This document shows positions 1-7,268 of a stretch of 64,000 bases of DNA, one piece after another. This stretch comes from Thomasclavelia saccharogumia DSM 17460 (lineage in GTDB: Bacteria; Bacillota_I; Bacilli_A; Erysipelotrichales; Coprobacillaceae): contig NZ_JMLH01000003.1 in the NCBI RefSeq assembly GCF_000686665.1, forward strand, positions 43,539 to 107,538, read 5' to 3'. The position numbers and the translations under genes were made by a program. How positions within the stretch are numbered: the first letter of the stretch is position 1; the number at the start of each line of letters is the position of its first letter. Under the pieces are notes generated by a model that saw only the letters and a program-made list of their open reading frames with translations, searched no databases and was not told the origin of the DNA.

Positions 1-123
1 GTTTAAATAAGTCTTTACTTCTTGAAACTCAAGGTTTTCAAAACCTTTCTTTAATTCTGCCATAGAAATTTTATTTTTCCCGCTTATATTGATACCTCTT
101 AATAAGGCAACATACTTTTTCAC
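1..123 (-). CDS. DUF1697 family protein, N-terminal part only
   Basis: Reading the minus strand from a GTG at 123-121 gives 41 uninterrupted codons running off the window edge, starting VKKYVALLRGINISGKNKIS. This is the characteristic opening of DUF1697 proteins, a widespread small family of unknown function (usually about 170-180 aa). The GTG is preceded by an AGGTGG ribosome site eight bases upstream, which fixes the start. It is the last gene of a minus-strand run that includes the carbamoyltransferase just upstream (29-base gap). The rest of the gene lies outside the window, so intactness cannot be judged. Confidence 0.75.
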   Translation of the reverse strand, partial: MKKYVALLRGINISGKNKISMAELKKGFENLEFQEVKTYLN

Positions 124-151
124 ACTTTTAACCACCTTTAATAATTTGATT

Positions 152-982
152 TTATCGAGTTAAGCAATAAACCATTATTGCTTGTTGAACCTCCAGCAAA
201 TATTTCTTAAATTCATATCCACCAAAAAATTCTGATTCAATCACTTCTTCAGAAACTTCTTCTCCACGATAAAATGGCGGACACGGATTTAGAATCACAT
301 TATCATTTGCCATTTTCATTACATCAGTCGTAACATGACAATCTTTGAAATCTTCAAAAGCACATGCAGGTAAAGAGTCAGTACATACAATATCTTTGCC
401 TATCACTGCATCATGAATATTATTATAGATCGTTAAACCATCAATTTCATAACCGCTGCCACAACATTGTTCTAAACTAAACCCCATGACCTCAGAAGCC
501 TCTTTCCATGCCAATCCTATATTCCCGCATTCTCCAACAAATAAGAATTTATCTTTTATAAAATTCTTTCGTATCTTAGACAAAGTATACATATCTGCTA
601 AAACCTCACAGGGATGATTTACATCTGTCATAGCATTGATAACAGGTATTCTTAAACAATCAGACATTTGTTCCAATAAATGAATATCTTTATGCCGCAC
701 AATAACCAAATCGGCCCAGTTATTTAAGTATCCACACACATCTCTTATATCTTCTTTTTTGTCTAAAGTTTCCATTGGAAAAAGAATTGACTGTCCGCCT
801 AATAAATAGATTCCTTTTTCAAATGTTACTCTTGTCCTGATACTAGAATCAGGACAAAATAATAGTACGCTTTTTCTTTTAAGTAAGCTTTGGTATTTTC
901 CTTCTCTAATTTCATCTGTCAATGCAAATATATTATAAATATCGCCTGCATCATAATCTGTCAATCTAATTAAACTTTTCAA
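152..982 (-). CDS. Aspartate/ornithine carbamoyltransferase family protein (divergent)
   Basis: A 276-aa protein of the carbamoyltransferase fold. The carbamoyl-phosphate loop is present as SIRTR (residues 47-51; canonical STRTR), HPCE stands where ornithine carbamoyltransferases have HPCQ, and a C-terminal NPCPP replaces the usual HCLP loop. Ornithine enzymes are normally 310-330 aa, so this is short. The longest frame opens with an ATG at 997, but that ATG lies inside the GGAGG ribosome site; a TTG eight bases after that site gives the typical opening MKSLIRLTDYD, so I place the start at 982. No arginine deiminase or biosynthesis genes are adjacent. The changed amino-acid-side loops mean the second substrate may not be ornithine; an uncharacterised transcarbamylase is as likely as OTCase. 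Confidence 0.7.
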   Translation of the reverse strand: MKSLIRLTDYDAGDIYNIFALTDEIREGKYQSLLKRKSVLLFCPDSSIRTRVTFEKGIYLLGGQSILFPMETLDKKEDIRDVCGYLNNWADLVIVRHKDIHLLEQMSDCLRIPVINAMTDVNHPCEVLADMYTLSKIRKNFIKDKFLFVGECGNIGLAWKEASEVMGFSLEQCCGSGYEIDGLTIYNNIHDAVIGKDIVCTDSLPACAFEDFKDCHVTTDVMKMANDNVILNPCPPFYRGEEVSEEVIESEFFGGYEFKKYLLEVQQAIMVYCLTR

Positions 983-1011
983 AATACTTACCTCCATAAA
1001 AATCTATCTTG

Positions 1012-1152
1012 TCAGCCCGATTTAATTTTAGGCTCTTTACAAACATCATACAAAACATTTTTGAAAAGCGGCATCATATCTTATTCATTAAGTTGATATT
1101 CTTGAATTAATTCATCTTGCATAGTATCAATTCTATAAACATGGTTAAACAT
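1012..1152 (-). pseudogene. Short interrupted coding remnant, unknown family
   Basis: On the minus strand an ATG at 1152 opens 23 codons (MFNHVYRIDTMQDELIQEYQ...), meets a TAA, and continues in the same frame for 22 more protein-like codons (MMPLFKNVLYDVCKEPKIKSG) to a TGA at 1014-1012. The composition looks coding on both sides of the stop, so this reads as a decayed gene end. I do not recognise the family. Confidence 0.3.
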
Positions 1153-1346
1153 ACTAACATTTCTTTGATATTTAAAAATATTAAGTATTTAATATAAACT
1201 TTTCTATTTGTTTTATCAATATCAAATTCAATATCTGTCTATGATTCTATTATACTACGCAGTAAAGACAAATTCTAGCAACTGAAATTATAGTATTTGC
1301 TATCATTTTTAACATGATTCAAGAATATAAATCAAAATTATTCACT

Positions 1347-1508
1347 TCATTTTTTCCAATCTATAAACAATTGTTTGCTAGGAATATTTCCAATAATATC
1401 ACTTTGATGACGTGAGCAGTTATACTCTGAATCAAAAAATTCTATAATCTTTAAATTACAACAGCTGACTTGATATTGAGTATAAAATCCTGTATCATAT
1501 AATTTATA
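1347..1508 (-). pseudogene. Coding remnant without a start codon
   Basis: Fifty-three codons are open on the minus strand, from just after a TGA at 1511-1509 to a TGA at 1349-1347, with a protein-like C-terminus ending SRHQSDIIGNIPSKQLFIDW. No start codon or ribosome site lies within the open stretch, and a second coding-like frame overlaps its upstream part (about 1453-1590). I take this to be debris of a lost gene next to the efflux pair; the family is not recognised. Confidence 0.3.
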
Positions 1509-1635
1509 TCATCAGTATCAACTGACGATTGAAAAGGGACAGTGTTAGAGGGTGAGAAGCTTTAACGGGCTGTTTCTTTTCTTTTTCCTTTCATAATATT
1601 GATTGATAGATATCATACACTATTCTGCAAATAAA

Positions 1636-1699
1636 AAACAGATTAAGATTGATGCAGTGCAGTTTGAAACGGCATCTTTCTTAATCTGTTTGTTTTTTT
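1636..1699. terminator. Bidirectional hairpin terminator
   Basis: Arms at 1636-1648 and 1679-1691 pair over 13 bases (AAACAGATTAAGA and its complement). The right arm is followed by a long T run on the plus strand; the left arm is flanked by an A run, which gives Ts on the minus strand. It would stop transcription downstream of the MATE gene. Confidence 0.7.
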
Positions 1700-1959
1700 T
1701 TATTTGCAGTTTTTGTATTATTTTTTTGTAGAGAATTTGCGGTTTAACAGTGGGACAAATTATAGCCAATTTTACCATCGATTATTACTATTATGACATC
1801 AACTTAAAAAAGCAGAAATTAATTATGATGATTTTATCTAAATTAAATAGTTAGTCAATCAGCAATTGGTAGATAGCGAAAAACATTGTCTAGCGTGTGC
1901 GCTGGCAGTATCGTACATAACTATCTTTCTCAAAGATTGAAGAAATTCCCTCTCACTTT
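1700..1959. other. Intergenic stretch, no gene recognised
   Basis: Between the hairpin terminator and the stop of the MATE gene there is no open frame of useful length. On the plus strand around 1851-1963 a weak coding-like reading is broken by stops; I cannot assign it. Confidence 0.3.
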
Positions 1960-3312
1960 TTAGATAGAGCTACCCACCGTTCTATAAAGCATTCGTTGTT
2001 CTTGAACAACAAGAACAACAGAAAGTATCAATGCTAATGCGTCACTAACAGGTTGAGCAGCAAAAATACCATTAATACCCCAAAACCTAGGAAAAACATA
2101 GATAAGTGGTATCAAGAACAATATCTGTCTTAAAAATGTTATCACGATTGAGGGCATTGGTTTTGCAAGCGACTGAAAGAATGTTGTTACAAGCATTACA
2201 AACCCTAAAATAGGTGTAATACAAAAATTTGTTCTTAGTCCAATAATACCAAGTTCTAACATTTCTTCAGAAGCACCAAAAGCTAACAGAATCGTTTTTG
2301 GAAAAAACATGACAATGAGCCAAATAATACAAGTAACACCAACAGAAAAAGCAGAGGCCTGATACAAGGTAGACATAACTCTCTTGTAATTTCCGGCGCC
2401 AAAGTTATTGCCAACAATAGGCTGAATTCCCTGGCTGATACCACTTGCAGGCATAATTACAAAGGTCATAATACTTGCAACAACAGCATATACACTAATA
2501 GCTGTATCGCCACCATACTTACCTAATTGACTGTTATAAACAAGACTAATTAATCCCATAGCCATTTGTGCGAGCCAGAAAGCGAAACCACAAGAGATGA
2601 TTTTTTTAGAAAGTTCAAAATCAAAAGAAAATGTTTCTCTTTTTATCTCTACTTTTGTGTATCCTTTCAAAATGATATATACACCAAACAACGTGGAAAT
2701 GATTTGTCCTATTACAGTCGCCCAAGCTGCACCTATAACGTTCCAGTCTAAAACCGCCACAAATACAGCATCAAGAATAATATTTGTTACTGCGCCAATA
2801 CCTGTAACGCACATACCTAAAACAGGTTTTCCAGAAACACGAACAAAATCACAAAAAACTTGTGTAAGACCTTGAAACAAACAGCCTAATGCAACAATCC
2901 GATAATATTCAGCTGCATATACATATGCTGTTTCTGTTACTCCAAATACTTTAAGAATAAGATCTTCAAAGATAAGTAAAAGTACAGATAAGAAAATTTC
3001 AAAAATAGCGACTAAAATCAACGCATTTCCAAAGGAACGATTCATATCTTTTTGTTTGCCTTTTCCAGCAAATAAGCTGAATAAAGACGAACCGCCTGCG
3101 CTGCAAGTAAGCCCAAAAGCCATCATCATATAAGAAAGCGGAAAGCAGATCGATAATCCAGCCAATGCAGAAGTACCATTAAAGTTTCCTATAAAAATAC
3201 GGTCAACGATGTTATAAATTGCTGTAATCAGAAGCGAAATTGCTGCTGGAATAGAATACTTCAAAATCATAGGGAACAATTTCCCTGTCAAAAAATTATT
3301 TATTTCATTCAT
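1960..3312 (-). CDS. MATE family multidrug efflux transporter (MepA-like)
   Basis: A 450-aa integral membrane protein with about twelve hydrophobic helices in two halves, opening MNEINNFLTGKLFPMILKYS. This matches MATE Na+/H+-coupled drug exporters, whose usual length is 440-470 aa. AAAGG stands nine bases upstream of the ATG. It follows the MarR regulator by about 70 bases, and the gap contains a palindrome matching the one at the MarR promoter. This is the MepR-MepA type of arrangement: a MarR repressor controlling itself and the pump. The substrate is unknown; cationic drugs or dyes are usual for the family. Confidence 0.9.
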   Translation of the reverse strand: MNEINNFLTGKLFPMILKYSIPAAISLLITAIYNIVDRIFIGNFNGTSALAGLSICFPLSYMMMAFGLTCSAGGSSLFSLFAGKGKQKDMNRSFGNALILVAIFEIFLSVLLLIFEDLILKVFGVTETAYVYAAEYYRIVALGCLFQGLTQVFCDFVRVSGKPVLGMCVTGIGAVTNIILDAVFVAVLDWNVIGAAWATVIGQIISTLFGVYIILKGYTKVEIKRETFSFDFELSKKIISCGFAFWLAQMAMGLISLVYNSQLGKYGGDTAISVYAVVASIMTFVIMPASGISQGIQPIVGNNFGAGNYKRVMSTLYQASAFSVGVTCIIWLIVMFFPKTILLAFGASEEMLELGIIGLRTNFCITPILGFVMLVTTFFQSLAKPMPSIVITFLRQILFLIPLIYVFPRFWGINGIFAAQPVSDALALILSVVLVVQEQRMLYRTVGSSI

Positions 3313-3334
3313 AATTATATACCTTTCATTTAAG

Positions 3335-3346
3335 TTAGTTTCCTAA
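3335..3346. promoter_or_regulatory. Putative MarR operator upstream of the MATE gene
   Basis: TTAGTTTCCTAA is an imperfect palindrome (TTAG-N4-CTAA) in the MarR-MATE gap, directly upstream of the MATE ribosome site. It shares the core TTAG..TTCCTAAG with the site at 3828-3841. The repetition at both genes supports one shared repressor. Confidence 0.55.
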
Positions 3347-3385
3347 GTATTAAACTAAAAATTTTGGATAACATATCTAAAATTT

Positions 3386-3814
3386 TTATTCAGACAGGTT
3401 ATCCATCATTTTCTCAATTACTTTGAAAAAGACCTGTAAATCTGTCTCGGAAATGTCCTTTACAAGGGTTTCTTCCAATGCAGTCAAGTCATCTACAACC
3501 TGCTGCTTGTATAATAAAGCTTTATCTGTCAAAACAATCTTTTTCAATCGATTATCATAAGGAACCGGTTCACGAACAATCAACCCATTTTTTTCCATTT
3601 GCTTTAATAATTCAGTAGCAGTAGATGGGCGGATACTGTATTCTTCCTCGATATCCTTTTGAAATATATCATCTGTCTGTGCGAGTAAAAAGTGAAGTGT
3701 TCTTCCCTGTGAACCACTAAAATCTTTTCGAGAAGAAAGCATATCCAATTTTCTACGTAATTTGTTAGATAGCTTACTTACATATCTTGCTGCACTTTGT
3801 GTAAGAGAAATCAT
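3386..3814 (-). CDS. MarR family transcriptional regulator
   Basis: A 142-aa winged-helix regulator: helical dimerisation segment, then the recognition region around QKDIEEEYSIRPSTATELLK and the wing DNRLKKIVLTDKA, typical of MarR. A longer reading from an ATG at 3871 is excluded because that codon forms part of the -35 box of the gene's own promoter. The ATG at 3814 has a GGAGG five bases upstream. Located immediately upstream of the MATE pump on the same strand, it is very probably its repressor and self-regulating. Confidence 0.88.
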   Translation of the reverse strand: MISLTQSAARYVSKLSNKLRRKLDMLSSRKDFSGSQGRTLHFLLAQTDDIFQKDIEEEYSIRPSTATELLKQMEKNGLIVREPVPYDNRLKKIVLTDKALLYKQQVVDDLTALEETLVKDISETDLQVFFKVIEKMMDNLSE

Positions 3815-3827
3815 AGCGTCCTCCTTG

Positions 3828-3871
3828 CTTAGCTTCCTAAGTAATTCTACCTTGCTTTTTTTGTTTGTCAA
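3828..3871 (-). promoter_or_regulatory. MarR promoter with overlapping operator
   Basis: On the minus strand TTGACA (3871-3866), a 16-base spacer and TAGAAT (3849-3844) form a near-consensus sigma-A promoter. Immediately downstream, at 3841-3828, CTTAGCTTCCTAAG is a perfect 5-4-5 palindrome. A repressor bound there would cover the transcription start. Confidence 0.75.
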
Positions 3872-3899
3872 TATCTGATGAACTGCAAAAGCAGTTAAA

Positions 3900-4349
3900 A
3901 GAACATATAGGCAAGTAAACTATTTTATTATGAAGGTTATTCACATTTGACATAAATTTTTTTAATTTTAGACAAGTTGATTTTTTCTATCATTAAATAG
4001 TCTTTTCCTTTGTAGTAGCTAGAAAAAGATGACAAAAAGAATTATGCCTTATTCATCTTTCTTTGCACCATGTATGACAGCAGTCTATTTCAAGCAAGTA
4101 CCACCAATAAAATAGTCATTTTATTAGACCACTTATGCATAAATTTTTTCTGTTTACAATTATCCTTTACCCTTATATTTATTCATAACAAGAATAATAT
4201 TGCATAAAATCGTATATAACTATTAATAAAAATATTTTTTCCAATTACTTTTACATAAAATAAAGCAACAAGATATATCTTTATTTACAATAAAACACTT
4301 TTTTTCATAAAAATCATATCTTATCTGCATTTCTTAGATAAATTCTATC
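3900..4349. other. Intergenic stretch, no gene seen
   Basis: About 450 bases between the MarR promoter and the ilvE promoter hold no open frame or RNA structure I can support. No T-box motif (AGGGTGG) is visible ahead of ilvE. Confidence 0.4.
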
Positions 4350-4378
4350 TTGTAACAAGACTCAAATAAGAGTATACT
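4350..4378 (+). promoter_or_regulatory. ilvE promoter
   Basis: TTGTAA (4350-4355), a 17-base spacer and TATACT (4373-4378) stand 30 bases ahead of the ilvE ATG, with an AAGGGGG ribosome site between. Confidence 0.6.
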
Positions 4379-4407
4379 TATAGGTAAATCAAGGGGGTAT
4401 TTTAACA

Positions 4408-5472
4408 ATGGAAATTAAGATTGAAAGAGCTCAAACTCTAAAAGAAAAACCAGATCAAAATAATTTAGGTTTTGGTAATTATTTTACTGATCACATGTTT
4501 GTCATGGATTATACTGAAGGTAAAGGATGGCATGATGCAAGAATCGTTCCTTATGGACCTATTGCTATGGATCCTGCTACTATGGTATTACACTATGCGC
4601 AAGAAACATTTGAAGGATTAAAAGCATATCGTGATCCTCAAGGAAATATTACATTATTTAGACCAGAAATGAATGCTCGTAGAATGATTAATTCAAACAA
4701 ACGTATTTGTATGGCAGAATTACCAGAAGAAATGTTTGTTGAAGCAGTTGAAGCAATCGTCAAATATGAGCAAGACTGGATTCCTACGGCTAAAGATACA
4801 TCATTATATATTCGACCATTCATGTTTGCTAGTGAAGCTGGAGTTGGGGTTCATCCTGCTAAAACTTATAAATTTGTAATTATTTTATCACCTGTAGGAA
4901 ATTATTATCCTGAAGGTGTCAATCCTGTAAAAATTTGGGTTGAAGATGAATATGTACGTGCTGTCAAAGGTGGAACTGGGTTTACTAAATGTGGTGGAAA
5001 TTATGCTGCTAGTATCGCTGCCCAAGTAAAAGCTGAAGCACATGGTTATACTCAAGTTTTATGGCTTGATGGTGTTCATCGTAAATATGTTGAAGAAGTG
5101 GGAACTATGAATGTAATGTTTTTAATCGATAACACTATCGTTACAGCTCCTCTTGAAGGATCAGTATTGCCTGGAGTTACTCGTGATTCAATTATTCATA
5201 TTCTTAAAGATTGGGGATATAAAGTTGAAGAACGTGAACTTAGTATTGATGAATTAATGGAAGCTGGACGTAATGGAAAATTAACTGAAGCATTTGGTAC
5301 AGGTACAGCAGCTGTTATTTCACCAGTTGGTCAGCTTTATTATAAAGGCGAAGAAGTAGTTATCAATAATTTTAAAACTGGCGAATTAACACAAAAACTT
5401 TATGATACTTTAACAGGAATTCAATGGGGTCGTTTAGAAGATAAATATGGTTGGGTTCGTCATATTAAATAA
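4408..5472 (+). CDS. ilvE: Branched-chain amino acid aminotransferase
   Basis: A 354-aa class IV PLP aminotransferase that interconverts leucine, isoleucine and valine with their 2-oxo acids, using glutamate/2-oxoglutarate. The pyridoxal lysine is K194 in the GGTGFTKCGGNYAAS segment, as in BCAT enzymes of the long (about 340-360 aa) eukaryote-like subgroup. The EEVGTMNVMF and GTGTAAVISP segments also match. It is a single-gene unit with its own promoter and a strong terminator, standing apart from other ilv/leu genes. In an amino-acid fermenter it could work in either direction. Confidence 0.93.
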   Translation: MEIKIERAQTLKEKPDQNNLGFGNYFTDHMFVMDYTEGKGWHDARIVPYGPIAMDPATMVLHYAQETFEGLKAYRDPQGNITLFRPEMNARRMINSNKRICMAELPEEMFVEAVEAIVKYEQDWIPTAKDTSLYIRPFMFASEAGVGVHPAKTYKFVIILSPVGNYYPEGVNPVKIWVEDEYVRAVKGGTGFTKCGGNYAASIAAQVKAEAHGYTQVLWLDGVHRKYVEEVGTMNVMFLIDNTIVTAPLEGSVLPGVTRDSIIHILKDWGYKVEERELSIDELMEAGRNGKLTEAFGTGTAAVISPVGQLYYKGEEVVINNFKTGELTQKLYDTLTGIQWGRLEDKYGWVRHIK

Positions 5473-5486
5473 TTAAGATATTATAT

Positions 5487-5516
5487 ACAGATCAGTTAAA
5501 CTGATCTGTTTTTTTA
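5487..5516 (+). terminator. ilvE rho-independent terminator
   Basis: ACAGATCAGT, a short loop and ACTGATCTGT followed by a run of seven Ts, 15 bases after the ilvE stop. Confidence 0.9.
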
Positions 5517-5549
5517 TAAAGTTTATGAGCTTATACTGATTCATATAGT

Positions 5550-5577
5550 AAAACCACAGATTTTATCTGTGGTTTTA
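5550..5577. terminator. Hairpin between convergent genes
   Basis: AAAACCACAGAT and ATCTGTGGTTTT pair perfectly around a short loop. A/T flanks on both sides suit termination of either strand, most likely the citrate synthase transcript arriving from the right. Confidence 0.6.
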
Positions 5578-5751
5578 TCAAAAATTTAGCTTTACTTACG
5601 CAACTAACATAGTTATTTACTTTCACTAATTTCATCAAGATAGCTTGATAAAATTAATATTACTGCTGCATTCTATAACCCAAAACACAAACAAGCTTTA
5701 AATACTTTTACATAAACAACTTATTTCTTAATGATAAAAGGAGGTATCATT

Positions 5752-7092
5752 TTATTTTCGTTTATCGATTGGGATATATTCATATGTTTCACCAACATAT
5801 TTAGCAGCTGGACGAATAATACGACCAGAATATAATTTATTTTCAATATTATGTGCCAGCCATCCTACTGCTCGACCTACCACAAACATTAAAGTATATA
5901 ATTCGGTAGGAATACATAACATATCATAAATTAAGCCACTATAAAAATCAACATTAGCACATACCGTAATTCCTTTACGTTTTTTTATTGCAGCGATTGC
6001 TAACTGTTCAAAACGATAGTAAAAATTAAATTCATTTTCACGTCCTTTTTCTAATGACAATTCTTTACACTGTTGTCTTAAAATAACACAGCGTGGGTCG
6101 CTAAGTGTATAAACAGCATGACCAATACCATAAATCAAACCACTATTATCATTAAAGTTTTTATCTAAGATTCTTTCAATAATCATTTCGATTTGTTTAT
6201 CACTAGCTTCTAATCCTATTTCATCAATAACTAATTTCATTTGTTTCATAACTGCTAAATTAGCACCACCATGCTTAGGACCTTTTAATGAACCTATTGC
6301 TCCAGCAAAACTTGAATATATATCAGTTCCTGTAGAACTGATTACTACATTAGTAAATGTTGAGTTATTTCCACCCCCATGATCAGCATGTAAGACAAGA
6401 CACATATCAAGAACTTCAGCTTCTTTAGGTGTAAAATGTTTATGATCTCTTAAAAGATACAAAATATTTTCGGCAATTGATAAATCAGGTCTAATTTGAT
6501 GAATGTATAAACTTTCTTTATCAAAATAATGCACCTTGCTACGATATGCATAGCAAACAATAGAAGGAATTTTAGCAATCAAATTTAATCCTTTATACAT
6601 TGTTGATGAAGCACTAATATTATCAGGATCATCATCATATGAATAAAGCATCAAAACTTCCTGCTGTAATTTATTCATTAGATTTTTAGAAGGGAATCCC
6701 AAAATTTTTGATTCCAGATAATGTGGCGGTAATTCATAGCGATCTGATAATTCTTTTTTAAAATTTTCTAATTCTTCGACCGTTGGTAAATAACCAAACA
6801 AGATCAAAAAACATGTTTCTTCAAATAAAAATCTTTGATGCGGCTCCCTTTTATTAATAATATCAGAAACATTGATACCCCGATAATAAAGCTCGCCCTC
6901 ACAATCGACCTTTTTATTTTCAACCCTTTTATAACCAACGACATCAGCAATTTTAGTTAATCCAACTAATACTCCTGTACCATCTTCATTTCTTAACCCT
7001 TTTTTTACATCATATTTTGAATATAATTCATTATCGATTTTATTGTTACTTTCTCTTGCTTTTTCAATAAAACCGTCTATAAATCTACTCAT
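5752..7092 (-). CDS. gltA: Citrate synthase (citrate/2-methylcitrate synthase family)
   Basis: A 446-aa citrate synthase that condenses acetyl-CoA with oxaloacetate. Catalytic and binding motifs are present in order: LHADHGGGNNSTFT, GPKHGGAN, GIGHAVYTLSDPR and the aspartate in NVDFYSGL. It has the long N-terminus common in Clostridia/Erysipelotrichia. No aconitase or isocitrate dehydrogenase is adjacent, so a role in glutamate-precursor synthesis is inferred. GGGGTG precedes the ATG. The divergent region shared with the P-type ATPase has two identical TTGTATACAA palindromes, suggesting control by an unlinked GntR-like repressor. Confidence 0.92.
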   Translation of the reverse strand: MSRFIDGFIEKARESNNKIDNELYSKYDVKKGLRNEDGTGVLVGLTKIADVVGYKRVENKKVDCEGELYYRGINVSDIINKREPHQRFLFEETCFLILFGYLPTVEELENFKKELSDRYELPPHYLESKILGFPSKNLMNKLQQEVLMLYSYDDDPDNISASSTMYKGLNLIAKIPSIVCYAYRSKVHYFDKESLYIHQIRPDLSIAENILYLLRDHKHFTPKEAEVLDMCLVLHADHGGGNNSTFTNVVISSTGTDIYSSFAGAIGSLKGPKHGGANLAVMKQMKLVIDEIGLEASDKQIEMIIERILDKNFNDNSGLIYGIGHAVYTLSDPRCVILRQQCKELSLEKGRENEFNFYYRFEQLAIAAIKKRKGITVCANVDFYSGLIYDMLCIPTELYTLMFVVGRAVGWLAHNIENKLYSGRIIRPAAKYVGETYEYIPIDKRK

Positions 7093-7144
7093 ATAAGCAC
7101 CCCCTAAAATTAATTAATTTCTATTATAGCATCATTCAATAAAA

Positions 7145-7177
7145 TTGTATACAATTTATAATAAAGATTGTATACAA
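7145..7177. promoter_or_regulatory. Duplicated palindromic operator in the gltA/ATPase divergent region
   Basis: TTGTATACAA occurs at 7145-7154 and again at 7168-7177, 23 bases apart (about two helical turns). A TATAAT-like hexamer lies between them. The sites are about 50-85 bases upstream of gltA and about 90-120 upstream of the ATPase start, so they probably regulate gltA and perhaps both. Confidence 0.6.
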
Positions 7178-7268
7178 AATATCTTAAATCTCTTAAACAT
7201 TCTTAAGCAAAATTAATTGTTTAATCACCATAATTAAGTTAAAATGAGTTGTAAAGGTGGTTGATATT

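Noticed and set aside
2566..2875. Two plus-strand open frames inside the MATE gene
   Set aside because: They are antisense to a well-supported transporter, have no ribosome site and read as low-complexity translations of its membrane helices.
3900..4407. T-box or leader attenuator ahead of ilvE
   Set aside because: No AGGGTGG motif, specifier loop or terminator hairpin was found in this stretch.
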